Shown here: piece after piece, positions 32,506 through 45,341 of the stretch
Layout of the letters: every line of letters begins with the position of its first letter
How positions within the stretch are numbered: the first letter of the stretch is position 1
Assembly: GCA_011009095.1 (NCBI GenBank)
Contig: VTPC01008270.1
Location: 1-64,000, forward strand
Source: Ignelater luminosus
Taxonomy: Eukaryota; Arthropoda; Insecta; Coleoptera; Elateridae
Direction: 5' to 3'
Length of the DNA stretch: 64,000 nt
Position numbers and translations under genes: made by a program
The notes under the pieces: model-generated
Told to the model about the DNA's origin: nothing
The model's database searches: none
What the model saw: only the letters and a program-made list of their open reading frames with translations

Positions 32506-35500
32506 CCGTGAATTTTTAAAGAATTTATGCACTACTTTACGAAAGCACTCTATATGTATATAAATGTCTATTTCAGGTTTCAGGGATTATATGTAGTTTC
32601 TTGATAGGAATTCATTTAAACGTACTTTTTACGTATCATTTTATTACAGTGGCCTCTTTTGCTTGGAAATTGAGATTTTCGCAATGGTTAAATGACCATT
32701 TTAAAGGGAGAAATCTTTTATGTTTGGACATGATGTTTGATCTCGCTATTCCCTAACAGCTTTCGTTCTTATTGAAGTCCATACCTTTAGTAGAGAGTTT
32801 TTGTAAACTGTTGCCTCTACGTTATTACAAAGAGCTTCTTTGCCAGTAGCAAAAACTAAGGAAAAACTAAAATGGGAATAAGAACTAAAGAGAAGGATTA
32901 AAAAGACAAAGAAATTTTGTCGTTTTGTGTATGGGAAACTGAAGGTCAGATATAGAGAAATTTCCTTAGTTAATTATAATAGAAAAGAGCAAAGTAAAAC
33001 TTCGAGTCTATTGAGTTCTAGATTTTTATAGACCACGCCAGAACTCTTTTTCATAGTAGAGGTACACACAAAACAACAATAATTTTGAATTAGACACAAG
33101 GAATTAAAGAGGGAATTTCGCTCCACATCTAGGATATGAGATCAGAATCTTTCCATAATCTTATCAGATTTCATGGTTGTGTCAATTGAACTCCTAAACT
33201 GATTTATCTATTGGAGCCTTTATTCTGATCTCTGTTTTCCCTATCCCTAATAACGTTGTCGTGAGGACACCCGGTATAACTTGTAATAATGAAAATTTAA
33301 CTCGATACAAATCGGACTCACGTTTTCCTTACATTTAGTACGGCTTGGTAAAACCAAAGTACAATTGCTATTGCGTAATCATGGATAAGTAACTGAAGTA
33401 GGTGTAATTATAAAAAAGTCGTTTATTGGATAACAAACTGCGCTTTCGCAAATTGAGAATTGATTCAATATAAGATCCGATTTTCTTATTTGTTCCCTGT
33501 AAGAAGACCTAACTTTAACTACACAGATTTTAGAATATTCTTAGATTATTGAAATCCAATTGAAACTTTCATGATTACTTCATTGTGAGAGAAGCAATCC
33601 TAGATTTAAAAGGTTCTTTCCCACAATAAAATCATGCGTATTTTAATGTTTTTTCATTTTTAATTGATTAAATTGAATTTTAGTAACATTAAAAATTCAT
33701 TCACCGATTAATCTAAATATTTTTATTTTTACAATGCTTTTATTACTTACTGTATCGTAGTTTTATTGCGCATAAAATTTTTCTTGATTTACTTGTTTGC
33801 TTTAACGATAACAAAACCAAAATATTTGTGTATTTAGTATAACGGGATTTCATGGAGTTCGGTTGTGAAAGATTCACTTTTCTTTTAAAGAGTTGTTTTT
33901 TTATTCCCTGTTGTGTGCTACCTGTTGGTTGTTTTCTAGAAAACTACAACCTTATAACAATAAAAGAAAAAATTTACTTCCGTTCAAAGTTACTTTACTC
34001 ACACAAAACCTCTTCCACTTTAAAATTATACTAAAGGTAAAAGTCATGCTTGGATATTATATTCTGTTGCACCTTCTTGTAAGAAAAAGATAAGATAGTG
34101 TTGTAGGCCCCCCAGAGTGGTACCCCAGGAGACTTGACGCATTCTTTGTCGTATGGAAAAAACGCCACTTTGCAGGTCTCACCTCATTGTGTCTTTTGTG
34201 TTGTCGCTATTGTCGCAGTTTGTCAACTATACTTGTGTCTGGACTTGTATATTTCCTTGTTGACAACAGGAGATATATTTCTTCCGAAGTCGTTCTCGTT
34301 GGGGCAGTCAATTTTTAACTTTATAATACAGAGACGTAATACAAAAGAGAGAACGTTCTATGAATTGTGAAGAACTACGGAAACCGATAATAATGACAAA
34401 CAGGAATCTTTTCATTAAATATTTGTTATTGCATCTTCAATAACATTTTTATTGTATTAATACGACTTAATATCAACAAAAATAATTTTCAAGTTAACTA
34501 GACCAATATTTTGAATGTCACATTCAATAGAATTATCTAGAGGTGTCACACCTCTAGAAATACAGGGTGTTTCGCTATTTCATTTTCACATGTTAAACAA
34601 TTTAAAATGCATACAAGTGAAAAATTCGGTAAAAAATTATTTTAGCCTAATTTCGTTTAAACTGTATTGAGGGCAAATAAACACCAATTGAGATTTCCTA
34701 TGTTCCGTTCTAAGATCTTAAAACAAGTTATCACATTCACTACAGCGTGCTAGATGAATACAATAAATGAAAAACAGAATCGTAAAGCGTGATTTTGAAA
34801 CGATTCAAAGTAAAACAGTCTTTAACTATTTATTATTGATTCCTAACTGAACTAAAAAGATTCAGTTAATTCTTCTTAATCATCATGGCTTTTTGTTTTG
34901 TTTGAGCTAATATTTGACACAGCACTCAGTAAAAATGCCTTATTTAAGGAAAGATATCTACTGAAAAAGAAGATTGTATTGGATCGTATTCACAATGAAA
35001 TCGGTGATATTTATTAAACAGAAGGTATAAAGTTCTCAGTTGGTAGACATCATCTCAAGACCAGCAGATCACGTGCTGGTGTTATTATCAAAGGTGAATG
35101 ATGCAGCATTGGTATTGGTTGCATAACTGTTCATTCTCGCTTTTAATTGAGTTCTACGTGACATGAAACCCTAAGCTCCTTTGTCTCGTAGAACAAACCT
35201 TGGTCGTTTTTCACTCCAGATAAGTGCGTGGAATAGTTATTGGGTGACAAATACTTGTCACGTCATTTTGTGTCTCAAAGAAAAGAAAAGGTAGTCCCGC
35301 CTGCTTCCAGACTGTATTGCAGTGAAGTTAGTCAAGTAACAATCGAAAAAATATTTGTTTTCTTGTAATGAAGTTCTGGTAGAGTTGGGCTGGGCTGGAC
35401 TGAACTGGTTTAATGGTTTCCCCTCTGTTGGTAGGAGCTGAAGCATGATTGGGAATAAAAGCGATTTCGAAGGTGTTATTGATGGTGCTTATGTGCTTTT

Positions 35501-35729
35501 GTATCTGTAGTGATAGTGGAGAGTTGCTTCTTGGAGAAGAGAGTTATCCGAGTTCAACAAAATGTATTTAAATGTGCAGTTGTAATATCATTTCGGAAAG
35601 TTTTGAAAGAACTGACTAAAGACAAGAAGGATGGCATGACTTGAACTATTCTGTATACAGTTGTTAGAGTAGAATGGTTCGGTTAAGAAACCAAATTAAA
35701 TTTAAACTTACTACTTACTTAATCCTTCC
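32506..35729. other. no gene seen; GC-richer patch at 34100-34330 and one perfect palindrome
   Basis: Mostly AT-rich. 34100-34330 has a more balanced composition and a 78-codon plus-strand frame (34134-34370) that I do not recognise. A perfect 11-bp inverted repeat with a one-base spacer lies at 34536-34558. Confidence 0.4.
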
Positions 35730-36655
35730 TCTTCTACCTTTACGGTGTCGAGGTGGATGGCGCTGCGCGCCGTTTCTATTCCTTTCGGTCATAACCTTTC
35801 CTTTCCGTATGTCTCCAATCAATATTTCTTCTATTCAAAGCTTTCCTTATCTCATCGTTCCAAGTCTTTGATGATCTTTCTCTGTTATGCTCATCTATAC
35901 CCATCTTCCAGATTCTCTTCACCATTCCACGATCATGTCATTCACATCAACTAACACACTTCAAGTCTTTCTAAAGTCACCCTGATTGCGGTTCGTAAGT
36001 AGCACATCTCGGACGCTTGAATTTTACTTCTGTTTCGTGTGTTCAACACCCACGTCTCACCGCTATACAGAAGCATCGGCTCATACACTGTTTTAAACAC
36101 TCCAATTTTTGCATTAAGGCTTATTTCTTTCTTCCTTATAAAAACAACCAGGTCGCACTGCTCACTCTGCTGTCTATTTCGGGACCCAACTCCCCTTGGG
36201 CATTTATTTTCGATCCCAAATATTTGAAATTCGTTACTTGCTTTACCATCTCATTATTTATACTGATGCTTGACTCTATTGGTTCTTTGGATATCACTAA
36301 AAGTTTGGTTTGCTCGCTATTCACCCTCATTCCAAATTTTTCGAAGTTATCATTCCAAATATTTACATTCACCTGCATGTCCTTTTCGGACTTGGCAATA
36401 ATCACCAAGGCATCAGCATAGAGCATTTCTGACACAACGACATGCTCCAACTTGTATAACCCAAGTCTGGCCTTCTTTACTCTCTCTTTAGTCTTTCTGG
36501 CAATTTCGTCCATCAGAACAACAAACAATAAAGGACTCAGAACACTCCCCTGTCTTACACCCGCTCTGGTTAGAAACTCCTTTGACATTACGTTATGCGT
36601 TCTTACATGCTCCGGGTGCAACTGTATATGCTTCTTATTGCCTGTAACTGTAAGG
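35730..36655 (-). mobile_element. LINE reverse-transcriptase relic with YADA active site
   Basis: Minus strand. RAGVRQGSVLSPLLFVVLMD (about 36565-36506) is the RQGSVLSP box. EMLYADALVIIAKSEKDMQ follows, with the catalytic box at 36420-36409 reading YADA instead of YADD. QVTNFKYLGSKINAQGELG is the FKYLGS box. Past a frameshift near 36136 the plus-strand complement still encodes a YEPMLLYSGETWVLN-like C-terminal block. The end near 35730 is followed by a TAAGTAAGTAGTAAG-like tail resembling that of the LINE at 8470. The 5' truncation at about 36655 coincides with the start of the tandem repeat. Confidence 0.8.
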
Positions 36656-37013
36656 TAAATTTAAACTGTAAGGGACAAAGTTCTAAGAACATGGTCTCTT
36701 TGGGCCGAAAAGTAGTTCAAAAGGAGACTTGTGAAGAGGTGGAAAGTAATGGACTTAGAGGGCCTGTTAAAATAGTTACTGTAAAGAAATCATGATTTGA
36801 GGTAGGCGGCTGTTCTATAGGACAACTGTAACTGTAAGGTAAATTTAAACTATAAGAGACAAAGTTCTAAAGACATGGTCTTTTTGGGTCGAAAAGTAGT
36901 TCAAAAGGAGACTTGTGAAGAGTTGTAAAGTAATGGACTTAGAGGGCCTGTTGAAGTATTTAATGGAAAGAAATCACGATTTGAGGTAGACGGCTGTTCT
37001 GTAGGACAACATG
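36646..37013. repeat. 184-bp tandem duplication
   Basis: Unit 1 (36646-36829) and unit 2 (36830-37013) both start AACTGTAAGGTAAATTTAAAC. They share long blocks such as GAAAAGTAGTTCAAAAGGAG and GTAATGGACTTAGAGGGCCT, with scattered substitutions. The source sequence is not recognised. The left edge meets the truncated end of the LINE. Confidence 0.85.
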
Positions 37014-40000
37014 CAATTATGAGTTGGCCGCTTGATCTGACAATAGGAGGTAAGGTAACTTTATGTATTTTAAGTCGTGCGCCAAGAAATTCGTGCACTC
37101 ATCCCTTGCATAAGTCGCGTGTTAGGTTCTGTGGCTTTAGAACAAATGCGCCGTACCTGAATGAAAGACAAGCTCATCTCATTCTTAAGTTCGTTTATGC
37201 AGAAGAAAAACTGAAGATGTGTGATGTAGGTTTACATAGGTTCTTAGAGGTGACTCAAGTAAACAAGTTACTCTTGTAGTCCATTCTGGGTGAAAGAAAT
37301 ACTGAAAATGCTGTTTACGTGTATGTAACTGGAGACTGGGAATTTTACAAAACAAATGGGACATTGCACATGTAGTTAGCTAAGGGAATTTTAAAACTAA
37401 ACAGCCAAAGGATTAGCCGTTCGCCATTGCTTAGTAGGTATCAAATCCCAGTCTAAGCACTGGCTTTGGATAATGATTGATATCTTTTGAAAGAGGAGTG
37501 AACGGTGACTCAACGATAAATGGAGGTTACAAAAGGCCAAAAGTCAATTTAAAGATTAAGAAAAAGGGGCAGGTGAAGATCAATCGGAAATTGTGCCATT
37601 AAGCAATGAGACAAAGGGAAGTGTCAGCAAAGATAGAATGCCGATAGAGGCTGAGGCTCGTGTGGTAAAGGGAATGCATCTTCACCAAAGTGATGAAAAT
37701 GTCTAGCTACCAAGTAAGGGAAATAATAGTAAAAGAGCATGCATTGGATATTTTATGATATACTCGGTTGCTAGATGCTTTTGAAGGTCATCAGAGACTG
37801 TTTTTGGTAGAAGCGAGGTGGCTATGTCTTGATCGTTTTATTTCAAAACTGATCAGTGGTGATTGGAAGGCAGAGCAATGAGTAGCGCCTAAATTCTAAA
37901 TATTTTTGATTTGCAGGGGTTCTGTTAAACTGGTGACTTCTTTTGCTGATCGAAACTTTAGTCATAATGTTAGTATTAATCTATTTAGTCTTTTTTTTAT
38001 TGGTTTCTTTGATTGATAAAGATTTCCACCTTGTAAGGGAGATGTGATTTAAAAAAGAAGCAAGCAGAAAATAAAAACCGATAGATTTTGCAAAATCCAA
38101 TTATCTGTTTTCAAAGCTTCAAGGAAAAGCATTTAATTTACCAAATTACCTTTAAAAAGTTCCTTTGTTTATCAAAACTCTGTAATACTGCTTCCAGTTG
38201 GATAAATTCCACCTGAATTTTCTAGGGAAAAATACAATTTTTCACTTTCAAATTCATTTAAAGTGTCGTACAACTATAAACTCAACAAAAGAAGAATATA
38301 AAAAGGCAGTTGAATGCCAGTTTCGAAATATGTGAGGATTGTAACAATATTACTACTTCTTTCAATAAAAGAGCTTTAAAGTTAGAAAATGCAATATAAA
38401 ATGGCTCTTATTTACAACCTCAATTTGCTGAAAGCTGAAACAAATGGAATATGTAAATGTAAATATGCATTATTGAATAACCCAATATTGCTTTCTGTAT
38501 TTTGCATACGCTAGCTTGAAAAGTCAAGTCATACAATACCCTCTGATTAAGTTTCGCGCGGGTAGATCGTATCTTGTATTAAAGCAGGATTCAAAAGATA
38601 TTTTCTTCGACATTTTTTCTTCAGCCTTATATCCAACCAGCATCTAATAGCAGTAGTAATAGCAATGATAAATAACAACAATAAAGTTAGGGTGAAAAGG
38701 GTATATAACTTAAAACGTAGGACGTTAAATATTAGTTGCGTCGCGTAATTCTTCTTAACATTATTGTACACTTAGTAAACTCCACATATAACACAGAAGT
38801 GATAAATGGTCGCAGCAGTAAACTATTAACCCACCGCCATGTTATATTAAACTTTAACAATAGTAACCTAAACGATCCGATTTTAATACTGCAATCCCAT
38901 TGGCAAGTTATGTTTTGCAGGGATATTCTGACACCATTGTAACTGATTTCACAACGGCAGCTGCGATTTTTCCCTCGATCTTTATGGGTTTTGCTCTAGC
39001 GGATTTTAAACGGGCTAAGAATAAATGTAAATTTGGCGTAACGTGAGGAAGTGATTTGATTTTATATGTGTTCCCTTAAGATCTAGCCGCGTAGGACGAA
39101 CTGCAGAATGTGTGCGTGCTCTTTTTTTCACTTTTAAAGGCGAATTTGCCTGAAGATTTAGCGTAACTAAATTGACTAGACGTTTTCTGTGTATGCTTTT
39201 AGAAGTTTTGTTAATACTGGACAGCTGTAATTCTGTATCTACTGCAACAGAATAGAAAATATGGTTACACAGTTCGTTTAGAAATTAATCCCTATTTGTT
39301 ATTATTATTATTATTGCTATTACCAGAGTTTTAAATGACGCGATTATTTTGTGCTTTTAAATAAATATTTCATTGTTTAGAAGATAACGGTAACATGGCA
39401 CATGACAAATTTTAAAATATCAATAATAATTTCAATAAAATATGCGATACTGTAAACGCAACATTCAGGGCAGGATTTATGTTAATTATTATTTCTTAGT
39501 TTCTTTCCATCACAATCAGATTTATTCACTTATGATTATGTCTTTTTTAACAAATAATGTTTTCAGGTCTACTACTAGAACATCAAGACTGAATTTTTCT
39601 CTAAAGAACAAGGATTTTCTTTCAAAGTTCACAATAAATTTTGACAGAATTATTTTTGATTCACATTGTATTAGTAGATACTAGAGATCTCAAAACATAT
39701 TGAGACACTTGATGGTAGCTTGTATACACAGAGAAAACTTTATTGGAAAATTTACTATAAAGATGTGAGTAACTGAAGGACAACTAGATATTATCATGGT
39801 TATGAGGAACACGTTTTTAAAACAATAATAAAGTACAACGCAAAATATACAGTGAGTAATTTTACTTGCTGTTTGGTAGTATCTTAAATGTTGCAGAAAA
39901 TATAGAACTGTCATTGAATATGTATTAAGCATAAACGGACATTTCCAATTCAGACATGGAAAAACTTTAAAGTTTTATTATATTGTTGACTATTTGATGA

Positions 40001-40489
40001 GTCGTTCTCTGAAAAAGTGGCCAACTGCTTCTGGGACTTTAGAAAAAAGACAAATGAATAATAAATATGTTGATTTTAATTCAAAAATCGAAACAACGAG
40101 AACAAATATAACTTATCTCACAAAAATCAAAAATTAAAATTATTATGTTCATATTTATTTAAAATAAACAAAAAGTAGATTCCAAGGAGTTGACTCGCCA
40201 GCCATAGCGTTGATGCTTTCATAAAAAACCTATGTATGGTGATTAATCATCCACAGTTATAACTGAATTTTTCTAAAAATAAAGAAATTATAGAAAAAAA
40301 TTATATTACAGTTTACCTTCTTAAACAAAACTAAAACTTTTTCAAGGCGGTATTCCCTCGGACAAACAAAAATTGCTTTGACTGTATTTTAAGACTCTTA
40401 ATTCTTATATTCCTAAAAATAAAATAAATTTAATGTAATAATGTAGAAGTAGTGGCACCCTTTTTATTACCATTTTATTTTAAAGTAAT
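37014..40489. other. no firm gene; unrecognised coding-like scraps
   Basis: 37019-37279 holds an 86-codon plus-strand frame directly after the tandem repeat, without a domain I know; it may be a piece of the same unknown repeat. An ATT microsatellite lies at about 39298-39316. Sequence resembling the GGAGTTGA motifs near 43050 occurs at 40182-40215. Confidence 0.35.
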
Positions 40490-42964
40490 ACTTCTTAAAA
40501 TCTCCTGGTCATCGAAAACATAACGCCCCCTTCTCAAAAGTTGTGATGGTTTTATAATAGCCAGTATCATGTCCAAGTCTACTCTCTCTTGATCCCTATC
40601 TTCAGGCCAAATAAAAAGCAAATTATTTTTTAGAGATGGGATCCTTTTTATGAAATTTCCTAAGATAATGATGACGTCATTTTGTCTAAATCATGTATTT
40701 GGCCAATATAATAAATTTTTATTTGGCCACTCAACGACAATAAAGTCTTGCTTGTGGCAATCTTCTAAATCGATAATAAAAGTGTCGTTTTTCTCAGTGT
40801 TACAACTCTCATTTTCAGCATTTAAGTCAGAATATACGTCACTTATATAATTCAACTTTTCTACACTACTACGTAAAATCTCAAAATCTTTCAGTCCATA
40901 GTGTTCGCATTCTTTGTCGAAGGAACATTCACCACAACTTAGTCGTCGTATTGACAAAAATTTTGGCGTTTTATCAGCCCAACATACTTGATGGACTTAC
41001 ATCGTTCCTTTAAAAGGTTTCAAACTAGAAGGTAAGGTATTATCAAATTTTGTGAAATCTTCTTCAACTACGGTTTCAATAATTTGAGCACAGACATCTT
41101 TTAGGTGGGAAATGAGAGAAGCAAAGTTTTGAATATCATACCTGCAAGCTACCAATCTATCTGCCGTTCTTTTTAAACAGCCACCTATCTCATCTACAGC
41201 TCCTTTGCCGTGTCCACTCTCAAGATAGTTTCATGAAATTTCTTCTGTCCCTAATATGCTTGCCAACTCTGCGCCAATTAGTTGGAACCTACTTTTATGC
41301 CTGTATTGAGTACTAGGCCCATCACTGCAAAAATGAATTCTTTTTAAATACGGCATTTTTTCTTTGATCGTTTGAAGCAAAAGATTTAAGTGAGCCATAA
41401 TAGCTGGTGGATCATGGCGCAGATTTTCTGAAAAACTGCAGAACGGGTTTGATACGATCTCATCGTTTTCTTCATAGTACCATATTACAGTGTGCATAGA
41501 AATCTGGGGTTTTGCACCACCAAAATGGGCACTCTGCATTTCATGGATATACTTGCAGGTGTAGTTTCAGAAAAATCATGATTCAAGTTTTCTTTTAATC
41601 CACGAATAGTTTTGTACTGATGCTTCGTATTACGTGGACCATATATTGTGGTAATGCCTTTTGCAAATGTTATACTAGGTCGCACTTAACTTCGTCCTTT
41701 AAAATTCTTTTCAGTTTCATTTATATTAACAATAGAGTTTTTCATTATCCATTTTTTATACGATGAGCATTCATTTTGTTCGAATATATTGAATTGTAGG
41801 TCTTTGTCCTTACAAATTATACATTTCCTTTCCATGCAGTCTTCTCTCATCGGTTCACAACATATGATTTTAATCAATTCATCAGGGCTGTTTTGATTTA
41901 TCATTTGAAACAGTTGCATCTTGTTTATAAGTAAATGCATATTTTCGTTGATAGTACACAGAGAAGGCTCTCTCTTGTGAGCACATGAAATTATTACCCA
42001 AAAAGGACTAAGTTTGCAGAACGTTGCTTAGCTAATTTGCAGGCTTTCAAAATATTTGATAACAAATCTATTGTAAATAGTTTTTAAAGAATCTGTAAGA
42101 CATCGTTTTTGTTTTTTATGTTAATGTAATGTAACAGTATCTTCTTTTTCCAGCGCACATTCGACTATTTTCATCCCTCTCATAAAACTTGGTTACAGTA
42201 CTTTTCAGATCTGACAAGACTGTAGCTTTATGTGGTGTTTTTGATGGATGTCTCTTAAATATTATATTTGATTCAAAAGATTTAGACATTTCATTTTTCA
42301 AGTGGTATTTTTTTAAAACTGATCCGGTGATAAATTTTATAAATTGTTGCCTTTTCTTAGTACTCCCTCCTAAAGTTTCAAAATTATATTGAAGTTGGAT
42401 TTTTAATACTTCTCCAAAGATAATTGTTAGTTCTTCAACTCTCTTTCTGTTTTGTGAGCTTTCTTTTTAATCTGTAATATTTGGTTTTGTATCTTGTTGC
42501 CTTCCTTCTATATTTCGCCAACTCTTCTTCAACTTTTTTTAATTTCTTTACAGTTGCTGATTGTTTCCTTAACACTCTCTTTCTTCCTGCTAACCTGATG
42601 GTGGCGTATTTGCCTTATTTATATAATTCTCGTCATTTAAATCTCATACACTACTCGTTGGTGTTCCTGGTGGTGTAAATTCAGTCAAAAATCGATTTTC
42701 TCTCCCATTTATTTTTTGTTTCCATCTATAATTTTGCGAACTTTGTTTCCAGTGTCTTCTCATTATTCTTTTCTTTCTCTCGCTTAATTCATCTATCAAT
42801 TTTATTTTTCCTCAGGCCTTTCTTCTGTGATAGCGCTCTATTTCCTTTTGCTTTGTTTGTTCATACAATTCAGCATTGTTTCGTATTTTATCTCGCCTTC
42901 TTTGTTCTGATTCTCTTTTCTCTCTTCTGGGTTTTTCTAGTAATTTTTCATTTAGTTTCGCCAT
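40490..42964 (-). pseudogene. broken copy of a multi-copy arthropod protein with DFSENY/SDGP/HGKG motifs
   Basis: Minus strand, ATG at 42964. A highly basic, coiled-coil-like N-terminus (MAKLNEKLLEKPRREKRESE) and a TPPGTPTS linker are followed by further basic helix. The core comes next: DFSE, then one missing base, NYTCKYIHEMQSAHFGG (about 41580-41515); LRHDPPAIMAHL (about 41420); IHFCSDGPSTQYRHKSRF (about 41330-41285); and ESGHGKGAVDEIGGCLKRTA (about 41221-41170). A C-terminal part ends near WPEDRDQERVDLDM. Several stops and frameshifts make it a pseudogene. I recognise this as a family found in many copies in arthropod genomes without a defined function. The conserved D...D...D/E spacing could be an RNase H-like transposase core, which is inference. 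Confidence 0.6.
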
Positions 42965-42997
42965 GACTACAATCTAAGGAAGCAAGATAAAAAAATC

Positions 42998-43069
42998 ATA
43001 AATCAACTCCATGAACACCGCTCCATGGACATTGATAGCCATGGAGTTGATGTCCACGAAGTTGATGAT
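42998..43069. repeat. inverted and repeated CCATGGAGTTGAT motifs
   Basis: Just upstream of the minus-strand ATG at 42964. CTCCATGG and CCATGGAG flank an 11-base centre, and further copies (ATCAACTCCATG, GAAGTTGATG) lie outside. A related CATGGAGTTGACT occurs at about 43206, and CAAGGAGTTGACT at about 40183 on the far side of the element. They may mark the ends of a mobile unit. Confidence 0.4.
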
Positions 43070-43209
43070 CTCTGAATAAAACATTGCTGTGTCCTATACT
43101 AAACCTAACCTCGAATATTCTGGAAATTAAGAAGAAGATACAGTTTCTCTTACATTTCTCGATAAACATTAATGAAAAATAAGATATTATATTTATTTCA
43201 AAGCACATG

Positions 43210-44330
43210 GAGTTGACTGTTATTAAAAATACTTACTTAAATTTTAATGATCGCATGTTATTGCTATGTGGTTAACATACTATGGGAATTTTTCTACAAA
43301 CCCTTGTGTTAAGAAAATAGCACAGAATTTTCTCATTGTGGTTCCAATAATGACCTAATGATATGCGGTGGCTTCTGTTCTTAAAAAGCTGATGTTCAAA
43401 TTTTAGGTATAAATTACATTTAAGGACTCTACGCCAGTCTCATCATCCTAGAACTCGTCCCAGAATAAGTCTTGAGATTCTTGATTTTTTGTCATTTACA
43501 TCCAGTAATCTATAACAATCTACAATCCCGTTTTAATGTTATAAGCTTTACCAGGCGAGTTCACAAAATCTAGAATAAGTCGGCACATTTTTAGTATCAG
43601 CAAAAATATAACAATGGCTTAACTCTAATAGGTCGTATCAACTAGAACCAAAATTCTACAAGAGAAAGAAATATTTACACAAATGCTACAAGGGGGATAT
43701 ACATACTTAATTCACACAAAAAAATATAACCATTTATAGTAAAATTTACTCTTTTATAATATAATTCGATGGATAATTGAATGACCGTTACAAAGCACCA
43801 TTTCTTGAGAAATTCTGAATTAGGAAGTATTAGAATTAAGCCATTGACAACGAGGAATTTAATTATGTTCTATGCAAGGAAAATACGTAATTCCTATGAA
43901 CGGATTTCTTACATTAAGTATCTAGAACTAGACTTATTTATTTGTACTTTACACCTATAAACAAAGAAAGTTTGAATTTCACATAAATGTCATAATGATT
44001 GACTTATATGGTCCGCATTTTGCACTTACCTTTACGTGCTTAATAATGCAGAGATGGTATTATGTCAATTAAAGCAATTGTGAGTATAACCATTACTAAT
44101 CAAAGAACACTGGGATTATTCATGTAGGTACAACTATTTTAATTGCCCCAATCACAAATAAAACGTATACCCATGCATTTCTCGCTAGTTTTGTTCAGAT
44201 TTACATTAATGGAAACCATTTCTTACATTTGTAACAAGCTAATTAAAAGAAATGCAAGTGTATCAACAGGCAGCAAAGCAAAGTTGAAGTTACATCAGGG
44301 TTAACCAAATAGTGACACCAAAGAGTAGTT
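43210..44330. other. no gene seen
   Basis: AT-rich DNA with no frame or repeat that I can support. Confidence 0.4.
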
Positions 44331-44339
44331 GTGCTATCA

Positions 44340-44470
44340 AGAATCAAGGTAGTTGCAGATATTTAAATAGCAAACAGGGTCGTTTGGCACAGTCAACCTT
44401 ATTTCATCTCGTCCTAAAAGTTCTTTTGTGGATAACATTATATCTAATGTTACATATGGAATCCGACCTT
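44340..44470 (+). mobile_element. possible LINE RT scrap
   Basis: Plus strand reads IKNQGSCRYLNSKQGRLAQ and then STLFHLVLKV, resembling the KQG--QGD-LS-LLF-L-LE box of LINE polymerases with a small deletion. It is short and isolated. Confidence 0.35.
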
Positions 44471-44894
44471 TTGAAGAGTAAAGTATCATTTTTAAAGTGG
44501 CATCTCAGTGACTTGTTTTTTATAAATGACACTTTACTAAGCAATACCTACTAAGAAGACTATTCAGCAGTCTTAGGTCAGACTTATAAAGTTCGAAAAG
44601 TACTTTTGCATTCTTGGCAAACACTTTATCAGCTTCTTCGATTGTCTTTAATCAAGAATATTTTTCCAATAGGATCTTCTGCTTATTTTTCCACTTATGG
44701 ATCTGTCCCGCTATTAAGTGACTTTTATGAATGCCACATTGTCTCATTGTCTTCAATTTTCCTGATGACTTGGTGTTAACATTAGGATAACCTTAGTATC
44801 TTGCGAAGGTGGTACAGGGATTATTTGCAGTTTCAGGCATCTCTTGACTTTAAGTCTCTCTGATAGGCTGTAGATCTTTATCTGTCACAGTTGT

Positions 44895-45085
44895 CTCTAT
44901 CTGCATTTTTAGATGCAAAACTCTATGGCATGAATTTCTGCCTGAAAGTGGATAGAATAACCCCTAGCAGTTTTGTTAGTTTGAGATTGTTGAAATCCCA
45001 CCCCTGCTTCATCTGCGTAGTAGACAGTAGAATTTCATTTCAGTTGGGGAATTTACCGTCTTGGCATAAAGTCAGTTGTTATTGT
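44895..45085 (-). mobile_element. possible LINE RNase H scrap
   Basis: Minus strand reads YYADEAGVGFQQSQTNKTAR followed by GYSIHFQAEIHAIEFC. This resembles the RNase H domain of insect LINEs (DGS...GAGV ... FQAEI-AI) with the DGS box lost. A few frameshifts are needed. Confidence 0.4.
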
Positions 45086-45341
45086 TAAGGACTGCAGTTA
45101 TATCTGTGCCAGCATTCTTAAGTGCCGAGTTACGATTTCGTCATTCATTCTTGTCGCTTGTTGTAATCTATAAAGGAGTTAGGTTTAGCGTTGTCTTTAT
45201 AGCTGCAGTGGAGCATAAAGAATATGGCGACTTTTAGGTACGCAAGCCAGTGTAGCTTATCCAATTTATTTTCTATTCTTCTGTTCTGGACCAAGACACT
45301 AAAAAAACATAAGTAATTGTAGAATTTACTGCGATTAGGTA

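Noticed and set aside
37430-37475. tRNA-like B-box resemblance (GTATCAAATCCCAGTC)
   Set aside because: No matching A-box at proper distance and no cloverleaf could be drawn; not called a tRNA or SINE.
39298-39316. ATT trinucleotide run
   Set aside because: Ordinary microsatellite in AT-rich DNA.
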